DNA from: Clostridia bacterium
GTDB taxonomy: Bacteria; Bacillota; Clostridia; Christensenellales; Borkfalkiaceae
Direction of reading: 5' to 3'
NCBI GenBank assembly: GCA_017648525.1
Contig: JAGCIP010000114.1
Span: 1-5,794 of the forward strand
Length of the DNA: 5,794 bases
The first letter of the stretch is position 1. Each line of letters starts with the position of its first letter. The translations under genes and the position numbers were made by a program. Of this stretch, positions 1 to 5,769 are shown one piece after another. The notes below the pieces were generated by a model. That model was not told where the DNA came from and made no database searches. It was given only the letters and a program-made list of their open reading frames with translations.

Positions 1-990
1 ACCTAAATATTTACCAGAAATAAAAGTTCTTACAGCGCTTTCATAACTGTGTTGAGTTGTTGACTCTCCCTTTACAAGTATACGGCCTGAGTTCACGTTT
101 ATAGCAAACACAGCTACGTCACCCGCAATAAAGAATGGACAGTTGCCTGAAGAATATGCATTATTATCATTTTGTGTAAAACGTAAATCACCAACATCTT
201 TGGACCTTAATATTAAGTCAAGAGAAGTACCTAGTGAAGTTGAGCCAACCATAACGTTTGAAACTTTTCTAACGTTACCATATCTCATAGATTTAGTTGA
301 TTCTGTAATGCTATCAAAAGTAAATAATTCATCTGTAATAGTGGCTGAAGCCGTTAAACCATCGATTGAATAAGAATAATTACCTGTTAATTTTTTATAT
401 ACTTCATCTTCCAAACTATCTTGACTTATAGCTTCTGTCTTTCCTTGTATCAACAAGCCGTAATGCCTCAAACCGTTATTGGTTACCTGATTAAATAAAT
501 GATACTTCCCATCTATTTTTGTATAATATCCTTGAGCATCTCCCAAACTACTACTCTTATAAGTACCAAATACACCTGATTCTGGATTAACTGTTAAAGT
601 TCCAGTAACATAGTTGCATTTAATCTTAAAAGTTTCGCCTTCCTTAAATATTTCAACAGTAGTCGAATACATGGAACCAATCGAATACTTAATACACTGT
701 TTATATGTACCGAGCATTTCTTCATAAATAGTAGTAACGCCACTTTCGGTTTGGTCATAATTTTCGTCACCGTTAACAAGTGCATAAGCAGATGCAGTCT
801 TTTCAATGCCAACAATCATACTTGCATCTGCACTTGACGTTGCAACCATTGCTACGGTTGAATAAAGGTTTTTATCAAATGCCATTTTCCAGTTGCCGTA
901 AGTTGTGGTTTCGCCTTTTGTTACACTTGCTGTACCGTCAAATTCAAGTTTTAACGTTCCATCTGACAAAGCGTATGTACCTGCTAAATT
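1..990 (-). repeat. degenerate tandem G-x-Y beta-rich units in the secreted protein
   Basis: Within the encoded protein, a short hydrophobic-G-x-Y start recurs at residues 293-297 (LAGTY), 385-388 (LGTY), 493-497 (LTGNY) and probably 616-620 (ISGKY) at the window edge. The spacings are about 91, 109 and 123 residues. Each start is followed by alternating hydrophobic and polar residues typical of beta strands, for example LSDGTLKLEF after the first. The units are too diverged for a DNA repeat, so this is a protein-level pattern judged by eye. It may represent small extracellular beta-sheet modules. Confidence 0.4.
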
Positions 991-1866
991 TTGACTCTCA
1001 ACAGATTCAAATTTAACTTCGCCAGAAATTTGAGTTGTATCCTTTGCTATTTTGAGATTATCAACTGAGTCTGCACTCTTGATTAAATTTGTAATAGTAA
1101 CGCCTGCAAGTTTTGCTAATTTATTTGCGCTATAAACTTCACTGATTGCTAGGTCAAGCGTTTCGTCTTGCGTGTTGCCGTTAACGTTAAAGGTCACGCC
1201 GACTGGTTTAGTAACAACGTATTTTGCTCTAAATGCTTGTTCTTGAGTTGCATCTAAAGTGTTTTGTGCGCTTTCAAGATAACGAAGTGCAACGAACGTC
1301 ATAGTTCTAACGTTGTCGTTAGCATCTGCAAATTTATATTTTGTTTGTGTGCCGTCTAAATATTTCATATAACCAACTGCATTAAATTCACGATATACGT
1401 TTTCAGGTAAAACGTCTACCAAAGAGCCGTTGAAATATGCAATCGAGCCATCTACTGCCAACGTTTCTGTTTCTAAGTTCCAAATCTGTTTTTTACCGTC
1501 CGCCTTATTAACTTCTGTGTTATCAGAGAACTTTTTCCACCAGAATTTACCATCTTCTGCAAAAACGGTTGCTTCAGTAAGTGCACCATAATCTTCAGGT
1601 GCAATTAAAATACCATATGAAACGTCTGCGCTTTCAATTTCGCCATAAGTAGTTGCATCCATTGCTAATTGCCAACTAATACCGTTTCTTCCATCAATAA
1701 TGCCCGCTGTACGAACACGTGCGCCCTTTTGCATATATATTGTTGCCGTTGCGGGCGTTGCATCTGCTTTTGTCGTAATCGTGCTAAAAGAAAACATAAA
1801 GCAGGTCAATGCTAAAAACGACAAAACAAAAACAATAATTTTTCTTAAATCATTTATTCTTTTCAT
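1..1866 (-). CDS. large secreted surface protein of unknown function, N-terminal 622 residues (3' end outside window)
   Basis: I translated the minus strand from the ATG at 1866 and found no stop codon through position 1, so the gene continues past the left edge. Residues 1-36 look like a Sec signal peptide: KR and RK near the start, a hydrophobic stretch at about 10-30, and a likely cleavage after ADA (34-36). Residues about 47-200 resemble a domain I associate from memory with large clostridial exported proteins: KGARVRT near 47-53, YGILIAPEDY at 84-93, NVYREFNAVGY at 156-166 and a final VRTMTFVALRYL segment at 186-197. Residues about 205-290 form a linker, followed by recurring G-x-Y units starting at 295, 386 and 495, with a possible fourth at 618. 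No enzyme motif is visible, and any cell-wall anchor would lie in the missing C-terminus. AAGGAG six bases upstream supports this start, although an in-frame ATG exists at 1884. It is probably co-transcribed with the small peptide gene 40 bases upstream. Its role is unknown; export is well supported. Confidence 0.88.
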   Translation of the reverse strand, partial: MKRINDLRKIIVFVLSFLALTCFMFSFSTITTKADATPATATIYMQKGARVRTAGIIDGRNGISWQLAMDATTYGEIESADVSYGILIAPEDYGALTEATVFAEDGKFWWKKFSDNTEVNKADGKKQIWNLETETLAVDGSIAYFNGSLVDVLPENVYREFNAVGYMKYLDGTQTKYKFADANDNVRTMTFVALRYLESAQNTLDATQEQAFRAKYVVTKPVGVTFNVNGNTQDETLDLAISEVYSANKLAKLAGVTITNLIKSADSVDNLKIAKDTTQISGEVKFESVESQNLAGTYALSDGTLKLEFDGTASVTKGETTTYGNWKMAFDKNLYSTVAMVATSSADASMIVGIEKTASAYALVNGDENYDQTESGVTTIYEEMLGTYKQCIKYSIGSMYSTTVEIFKEGETFKIKCNYVTGTLTVNPESGVFGTYKSSSLGDAQGYYTKIDGKYHLFNQVTNNGLRHYGLLIQGKTEAISQDSLEDEVYKKLTGNYSYSIDGLTASATITDELFTFDSITESTKSMRYGNVRKVSNVMVGSTSLGTSLDLILRSKDVGDLRFTQNDNNAYSSGNCPFFIAGDVAVFAINVNSGRILVKGESTTQHSYESAVRTFISGKYLG

Positions 1867-1872
1867 AATAAT

Positions 1873-1878
1873 CTCCTT
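1873..1878 (-). promoter_or_regulatory. ribosome binding site of the secreted-protein gene
   Basis: On the minus strand AAGGAG lies six bases before the ATG at 1866. It decides the start: the in-frame ATG at 1884 sits upstream of this site and has only a weak purine-rich stretch before it. Confidence 0.8.
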
Positions 1879-1906
1879 TTTCATATTTCTTTCTTCTTCG
1901 TGCAAA

Positions 1907-2047
1907 TTAACTAATAGTTCCGCCGAAAATATCCGGCACTAATTGCCCGTCTCCGCCAACTTCCCAAGCAACTCCACTAGCAAGCAAGACACACACGTCG
2001 TCTATCTTTGTTTGTGACATACTTGGTGCTACATAATTTTTTCGCAT
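1907..2047 (-). CDS. small 46-residue peptide of unknown function upstream of the secreted-protein gene
   Basis: The minus strand encodes 46 residues and a TAA stop, starting MRKNYVAPSM and ending DIFGGTIS. GGAGG eight bases before the ATG is nearly ideal. The architecture is recognisable in general terms: a basic start plus Y-x-x-P (residues 5-8), then a D-V...A-S-G segment (DDVCVLLASG), then a Gly/acidic tail (WEVGGDGQLVPD and a GG pair). From memory, many gut Bacillota and Bacteroidota genomes carry short proteins beginning M-K-K-x-Y-x-x-P with a later DV...SG; their function is generally unassigned. There is no obvious signal peptide or transmembrane helix; LLASGVAW is too short. There is one Cys (residue 18). 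In-frame ATGs at 2062 and 2086 would give 51 or 59 residues but lack a ribosome binding site. The stop lies 40 bases from the next start, implying an operon with the secreted protein. A ribosomally made modified-peptide precursor is possible, but no modification enzyme is visible here. Confidence 0.78.
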   Translation of the reverse strand: MRKNYVAPSMSQTKIDDVCVLLASGVAWEVGGDGQLVPDIFGGTIS

Positions 2048-2055
2048 AAAGTTTT

Positions 2056-2060
2056 CCTCC
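2056..2060 (-). promoter_or_regulatory. ribosome binding site of the small peptide gene
   Basis: On the minus strand GGAGG lies eight bases before the ATG at 2047. This site is the main evidence that the 46-codon frame is translated and that 2047, not the in-frame ATGs at 2062 or 2086, is the start. The ATG at 2062 actually overlaps the site (ATGGAGG). Confidence 0.8.
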
Positions 2061-2152
2061 ATCATTTTTTTTGTTTTATTATTCATAACAGATTTTTTAT
2101 TTGTCTAAAAAACCCGATTTGAATTCACTTTAATATCTTTTTCGCTATTTTA

Positions 2153-2181
2153 ACTATAATGTTTATTAACTTAAATGTCTA
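2153..2181 (-). promoter_or_regulatory. sigma-A-like promoter of the peptide/secreted-protein operon
   Basis: Reading the minus strand, TAGACA (2176-2181) is followed after exactly 17 bases by TATAGT (2153-2158). Each hexamer differs from consensus at one position. A start near 2146 would give a leader of about 100 bases before the peptide ATG, in which I see no convincing hairpin. No other promoter of similar quality is visible for this operon. Confidence 0.6.
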
Positions 2182-2190
2182 CACACAATC

Positions 2191-2208
2191 TTGAAAAAAT
2201 TTGTTCAA
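2191..2208. promoter_or_regulatory. near-perfect 18-bp palindrome, candidate operator in the divergent region
   Basis: TTGAAAAAATTTGTTCAA matches its own reverse complement except at one symmetric pair (the sixth and thirteenth bases). It sits just upstream of the -35 box of the leftward promoter and about 95 bases before the regulator gene, a good place for a protein controlling both directions. The region is very AT-rich, which makes chance palindromes more likely. AraC proteins often use direct repeats, so the bound protein could be something else. Confidence 0.35.
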
Positions 2209-2210
2209 AA

Positions 2211-2239
2211 ATGACTTTTCAAAAATTTTTTTAAATAAT
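2211..2239 (+). promoter_or_regulatory. weak promoter candidate for the AraC-family gene
   Basis: ATGACT (2211-2216) and AATAAT (2234-2239) are 17 bases apart and match consensus at four and five positions. A start near 2246 would leave a leader of about 55 bases. A good TATAAT also occurs at 2155-2160 on this strand, but nothing like a -35 box precedes it. The whole region is AT-rich, so the assignment is tentative. Confidence 0.25.
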
Positions 2240-2301
2240 TTTATTGTTTCACTTGTATTTTTACTCAAAATGCTTTATTCTATTAACAAGGAGAGATAAT
2301 T

Positions 2302-3183
2302 ATGAAACAACACTTAAATATGTGGCCTAACAGTCTAGGTCCTGTCGAAGTAAATGCTTTTATCAATAATGAAAACGAACTTTTACCCTACGAACACGAC
2401 CATACTTATTATGAGTTTATGCTCATTGAACGTGGCTCTTTAATTCAAACTATTGATGGTGTAGACACCATTCTTGACAAAAATACAACTTGTATACTTC
2501 GCCCAGACGTTGCTCATACAGTCAAAAGAAATGGAAACAGCACCGTTGTTCTTCTTAACTTTGAAGTTGATATGAAATTTATTGATGCTCTTTCAAATCA
2601 ACTTGGTATTGACGTCCATAATTCCCTATTAAAAGATGGGATAGTCATATTTAAGAGTTCTGGTCATAATATGCATAATTATATGAAACTACTCGCCTCT
2701 GCTTATAGCATTAAGGATTTAAAGCAATCGCAGATTTGTTTAAAGAATATTATCACTAAACTTTTGACCCAACTAATTGATATACATTTCTTGGGAAACG
2801 TTAACATTGACGATAATATCGTTGTTAGCGCTATTCTTCACGAACTCAATAACCCGTCTAATTTTACGCTCGGTATTGATGCTATTTGCCGTAAAAAATC
2901 TTACACACACGAACACGTTTCTCGTTTGTTCAAAAAGGCTAACTTGCCACAACCAAACAAGGTTTTACTAAAAAACAAACTCGCTTATGCTTGCACTTTC
3001 TTAAAATCATCTAAAATGCCTATTATCAAGATTGCAGAAATATGCGGTATTTATACAGTTTCTTACTTTAACAAGTCGTTCAAAACCGAATACGGCATAT
3101 CTCCCTCTCAATATAGAAAAAATAATAGCATTTATAACAAATTAACTTCTCACGACCTTGGCTCTCACGAAGTTATCATCTAA
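2302..3183 (+). CDS. AraC-family transcriptional regulator with N-terminal cupin domain
   Basis: This 293-residue protein has the usual length and layout of AraC/XylS-type sugar-responsive regulators. Residues about 15-90 form a cupin-like sensor domain: EHDHTYYEF (31-39), a glycine turn around IERGSL, and RPDVAHTVK (67-75). The middle, about 95-175, is the usual helical linker. The C-terminal DNA-binding domain has a first helix-turn-helix around 186-212 (HEHVSRLFKKA) and a second around 241-262 (IKIAEICG then SYFNKSFK), closing with the family signature GISPSQYR (265-272). The last 20 residues extend beyond the domain. AAGGAG at 2288-2293, eight bases before the ATG, fixes the start. It is convergent with the beta-mannosidase gene, overlapping it by 8 bases, and divergent from the peptide operon. 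By family habit it is probably an activator responding to a mannose-containing oligosaccharide, but the ligand and targets are inferred from position only. Confidence 0.93.
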   Translation: MKQHLNMWPNSLGPVEVNAFINNENELLPYEHDHTYYEFMLIERGSLIQTIDGVDTILDKNTTCILRPDVAHTVKRNGNSTVVLLNFEVDMKFIDALSNQLGIDVHNSLLKDGIVIFKSSGHNMHNYMKLLASAYSIKDLKQSQICLKNIITKLLTQLIDIHFLGNVNIDDNIVVSAILHELNNPSNFTLGIDAICRKKSYTHEHVSRLFKKANLPQPNKVLLKNKLAYACTFLKSSKMPIIKIAEICGIYTVSYFNKSFKTEYGISPSQYRKNNSIYNKLTSHDLGSHEVII

Positions 3184-5572
3184 TATCGTAAACAGATTTT
3201 ACTTTTAATCCTTTCGGGCTTCCTGAAAGGATTTTTATTTTCTTCTCGCCTTTATTCATGTCAAAATAGTTATCGCTGAGTTTTAAGTCGCCCGTTTGGT
3301 CGCTTATTTCAACGTATTTTGCATAAGCGTTTGATTTTACGGTTATTTCATCTCCGTCTAATCTCACGCACAACTCTGGGTCTATAAAGTCAAAGTGTTT
3401 TGCTTTTGTAAATAACACCGTACCACTTGAAACAACTTCCCCATTAACCTTATAAGAAAAATATAAATAGTTTTTCTTTACGTCGGTTTTGTTAAAATCT
3501 ATCTCTTCCAAACTTGAAACGCTAAGCGCTTTTACTGCTAACGCACTTTCGCCACTTTCTAATACTTTGCCATCAACACTCATCAATTTCCACTCAACAA
3601 CACCCTCAACGTCGTTTAGCGTATCATTATTAACGTAGATTTGCGCTTTTGTTTGATAATCAACTATTCTTTCGTCAATTATCTCTCGTATACTTGTATA
3701 TTCACCCGTTTCTTTGCAGGATATATGTATAGGCTCGTAAAATCTTTTCGCCTCATAGTGAAGTGCCTTATATCTACCATTACTATCTATACTTGACCAA
3801 CTTGCTACCGGCCACACGTCGTTTACCTGCCAATACAACGTGCCCATACATCTACCACGATTGCGCCTTAAATGTTCAACGGCATATTTAATTGACTCCG
3901 CTTGAACTAATTGCGACGTGTAAACTATATTTTCAAAACTACTAGGGAAAAGGTAATATTGCGCTAAACAACCTAATATCTTTGCGTTTCCACCCGGGTA
4001 TCTTTGGTGCAATTCCATAATTCTACTAGACACGTTTCTATCTTCTGGCAAAGTAAATTCTTCTATCGTTTTCATTGTCGGGAAAGCCTGAAAACCAAAT
4101 TCACTTAAATACCTAAAATAATGTTTCTGATATTCTGAAAAAGGCAAGCACCATTGCCATACGTTCCAATAATGATTATCACCGTAATTCTCATTGTCGG
4201 GGTCGTTTATACCACCAAACGACGACGGTGACGACGGAACGTACGGTATTTCAGGGCATATTTCATTTAACACATCTGGAATAGTCTTTTCAAAAAGTTC
4301 TAAATATCCTTTTTTAAGTTGTTCATCTTTCCACCACACGGCAAACTCTTCTATCTCGTTATTGCCAGATATTACACCAAGACAAGCGTGATGTCTTATT
4401 CTCGTAAAATTATCTTTTATTTCTCTTTTTATCGTCGCTGTAAACGCTTCTCCAAAAACATAGGCAGAGCAAGCAAACATACAATCCAAAAATACTATTA
4501 ACCCCAACTCGTCGCAAAGTTCAAAGAAATCGTCGCTTGGATAATATCCACCACCCCACACACGTATTGTGTTAAAATTTGCATTGACGCAGTCTTTTAA
4601 TAAAATTTTCGTTCTTTCTCTATTCGTTCTTGCAAGTATATTGTCTTCTGGAATATAGTCAGCGCCCATTGCAAATATTTTTATTCCATTTATTTCATGA
4701 CAAAACGACTCGCCCCACTCGTCTTTTTCTCTAACAAGTCTAAGCGTTCTTAAGCCTATTGCCTTTTCATTAGTATCGCAAACTTTTCCGTCTTTTATAG
4801 CCTTTACTTGAACATTATACAAATTTTGTTTTCCGTATCCGTTCGGCCACCATAATTCAGGATTTACTATTTCAACGTCTTTTCCGTTTTCAGCGTTAAA
4901 CTCTTCACCGTTTGGCGAGATAATTTTAATCTCAACGTCACAATCTAAATTTGTTTCCGCCTTTACGTTGAGTTTTACATTGCCTTTATCGTGACGTTGA
5001 AGTATTCTAACGTCTTCTATCATCAATTGATCGCCTGAAACTAAATAAACGTCACGCCAAATACCAGCGTCAGGTAGTCTTGGTCCCCAGTCCCAACCTA
5101 GCATATAGTGCGCTTTTCTTACGTGCATAAAACCTTTTAAGGTAGAACTAGTCCAATGTGGCACGTTTTTATCTGCATCAAGTTGCTTTATGTACGCATT
5201 AAGTGGTGGAAATACAAACTTAATTTCATTTTTCCCATCTAAAAGATAATTAGAAACGTTTACCCTATAACTAACGTGCATATTATCCGAGTGCAAAATT
5301 TTATGTCCATTTAGATACACGTCGCTTATAGTATCAATCCCCTCACAAACTAGCGTTATGTTTTTTGCAGTCTTTTGATAATTGAATTTTTTGCTAAATA
5401 TAAATTCGCTATCCATTATCTCCATCACTTGTTTTTCATTGTCCCTATAAAAAGGGTCCGCCATTAATTTGTTAGCAAGTAAAATCGAATATACCGAACC
5501 CGGAATTTGCCCTTCAGTTTCAAATTTTCCGCCTTTTAATTGATAGGTTCCGTTTAAACTAAATTTTTCCAT
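3176..5572 (-). CDS. beta-mannosidase, glycoside hydrolase family 2, cytoplasmic
   Basis: This 798-residue protein hydrolyses terminal beta-linked mannose, for example from manno-oligosaccharides or Man-beta-1,4-GlcNAc. The fold reads as a family 2 enzyme: an N-terminal sugar-binding jelly roll (about 1-180), an immunoglobulin-like domain (180-275), a TIM barrel (285-610) and C-terminal beta domains (615-798). Beta-mannosidase rather than beta-galactosidase or glucuronidase is indicated by DPFYRDNE (39-46), GWDWGPRLPDAGIW (159-172), NPELWWPNGYG (237-247) and RVWGGGYY (337-344). SGNNE (402-406) supplies the predicted acid/base Glu406, and LSEFGFQ (489-495) the predicted nucleophile Glu491. GDNHYWNVW (464-472) and the closing LYWQVNDVWP (579-588) are intact. 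No signal peptide is present, so it acts on imported substrate. The start at 5572 fits the family's N-terminus; AAGGTGG is only three bases upstream, slightly tight. Length is a little below many homologues but no domain is missing. The last codons contain the neighbouring regulator's terminator. Substrate linkage is confident from the family, but the natural glycan is unknown. Confidence 0.95.
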   Translation of the reverse strand: MEKFSLNGTYQLKGGKFETEGQIPGSVYSILLANKLMADPFYRDNEKQVMEIMDSEFIFSKKFNYQKTAKNITLVCEGIDTISDVYLNGHKILHSDNMHVSYRVNVSNYLLDGKNEIKFVFPPLNAYIKQLDADKNVPHWTSSTLKGFMHVRKAHYMLGWDWGPRLPDAGIWRDVYLVSGDQLMIEDVRILQRHDKGNVKLNVKAETNLDCDVEIKIISPNGEEFNAENGKDVEIVNPELWWPNGYGKQNLYNVQVKAIKDGKVCDTNEKAIGLRTLRLVREKDEWGESFCHEINGIKIFAMGADYIPEDNILARTNRERTKILLKDCVNANFNTIRVWGGGYYPSDDFFELCDELGLIVFLDCMFACSAYVFGEAFTATIKREIKDNFTRIRHHACLGVISGNNEIEEFAVWWKDEQLKKGYLELFEKTIPDVLNEICPEIPYVPSSPSSFGGINDPDNENYGDNHYWNVWQWCLPFSEYQKHYFRYLSEFGFQAFPTMKTIEEFTLPEDRNVSSRIMELHQRYPGGNAKILGCLAQYYLFPSSFENIVYTSQLVQAESIKYAVEHLRRNRGRCMGTLYWQVNDVWPVASWSSIDSNGRYKALHYEAKRFYEPIHISCKETGEYTSIREIIDERIVDYQTKAQIYVNNDTLNDVEGVVEWKLMSVDGKVLESGESALAVKALSVSSLEEIDFNKTDVKKNYLYFSYKVNGEVVSSGTVLFTKAKHFDFIDPELCVRLDGDEITVKSNAYAKYVEISDQTGDLKLSDNYFDMNKGEKKIKILSGSPKGLKVKSVYDIR
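3207..3241 (+). terminator. intrinsic terminator of the AraC-family gene, inside the beta-mannosidase CDS
   Basis: The arm at 3207-3218 (AATCCTTTCGGG) pairs with 3222-3233 (CCTGAAAGGATT), giving a 12-bp stem with one G-U pair and a CTT loop. The T-rich run TTTATTTT follows at 3234-3241. It begins 24 bases after the regulator's stop codon. The T-run follows the hairpin only on the plus strand; on the minus strand the hairpin is followed by AAAAG, so the structure should stop regulator transcription without ending beta-mannosidase transcription. It encodes residues near 777-790 of the beta-mannosidase. Confidence 0.82.
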
Positions 5573-5575
5573 ATG

Positions 5576-5582
5576 CCACCTT
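5576..5582 (-). promoter_or_regulatory. ribosome binding site of the beta-mannosidase gene
   Basis: On the minus strand AAGGTGG, one base from the ideal AAGGAGG, precedes the ATG at 5572 by three bases. That spacing is shorter than usual, which may reduce translation. The next methionine (residue 37) would remove part of the sugar-binding domain, so no better start is available. Confidence 0.55.
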
Positions 5583-5632
5583 CGTTTTAGTCCTTTACCG
5601 TATTTTTATATTTAAAATTTTTTGGACCAAGT

Positions 5633-5646
5633 TGTAATTTGTTACA
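5633..5646. promoter_or_regulatory. TGTAA-N4-TTACA inverted repeat, candidate CcpA (cre-variant) site
   Basis: TGTAATTTGTTACA has perfect five-base arms around a four-base spacer. The arms equal the outer arms of the classical catabolite-responsive element, but the central CG is missing. Clostridial CcpA is reported to bind TGTAA/TTACA arms with variable spacers. The site covers the predicted transcription start (about 5644) of the beta-mannosidase promoter, a typical repressor position. The identity of the bound protein is inference. Confidence 0.45.
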
Positions 5647-5650
5647 TTAC

Positions 5651-5680
5651 ATTATAATTGATTTGTATTTTTAATTTCTA
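5651..5680 (-). promoter_or_regulatory. candidate proximal promoter of the beta-mannosidase gene
   Basis: Reading the minus strand, a perfect TATAAT (5651-5656) lies 18 bases after TAGAAA (5675-5680), a weak -35 box matching four of six positions. A poor -35 with a perfect -10 is what an activator-dependent promoter often looks like, which suits AraC-type control. The predicted leader is about 70 bases. Confidence 0.45.
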
Positions 5681-5741
5681 TGTACATTTTTGATTTAAAT
5701 TGTCTAAATATGATTTTTAATTTATCAAATAACAGTCTTAA

Positions 5742-5769
5742 AATATGTAGTTTTGCTTTTTTAAGTCAA
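5742..5769 (-). promoter_or_regulatory. alternative distal promoter candidate for the beta-mannosidase gene
   Basis: Reading the minus strand, TTGACT (5764-5769) is followed after 16 bases by CATATT (5742-5747). The -35 box matches five of six positions and the -10 box four of six. It is weaker overall than the proximal candidate and would give a leader of about 165 bases. It could also be a chance match in AT-rich DNA. Confidence 0.25.

Noticed and set aside
143..373. 76-codon forward frame
   Set aside because: Antisense to the continuous secreted-protein frame, no ribosome binding site and no recognisable protein features.
594..815. 73-codon reverse frame
   Set aside because: Same strand but out of frame with the secreted-protein gene, which is open across the whole region; its Leu/Lys-rich composition is typical of a shadow frame.
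780..1016. 78-codon forward frame
   Set aside because: Antisense shadow of the secreted-protein gene with an unnatural Leu/Gln-rich composition and no start signals.
1700..1942. 80-codon forward frame that looks like a small membrane protein
   Set aside because: It is antisense to the signal peptide and N-terminus of the secreted protein; its hydrophobicity mirrors the T-rich complement of that region, and no ribosome binding site precedes it.
2047..2086. Longer 59-residue form of the small peptide starting at 2086
   Set aside because: No Shine-Dalgarno sequence precedes 2086 or 2062, whereas GGAGG sits correctly before 2047 and the shorter start gives the typical basic-Y-x-x-P beginning.
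2204..2226. Direct repeat TTCAAAAAT, two copies 14 bases apart, considered as AraC half-sites
   Set aside because: The spacing does not match a helical repeat expected for AraC half-sites, and A/T runs make such matches common here.
2777..2971. 64-codon forward frame inside the regulator gene
   Set aside because: Out-of-frame shadow within the AraC-family coding sequence; the regulator's domain motifs span this region intact.
3148..3170. Direct repeat TCTCACGA, two copies 15 bases apart
   Set aside because: It falls in the regulator's C-terminal codons (SHD and SHE) and is explained by similar codons; too short and isolated to be a binding array.
4194..4501. Two overlapping forward frames of 60-65 codons
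   Set aside because: Antisense to the beta-mannosidase TIM barrel region, which contains conserved catalytic motifs; no ribosome binding sites.
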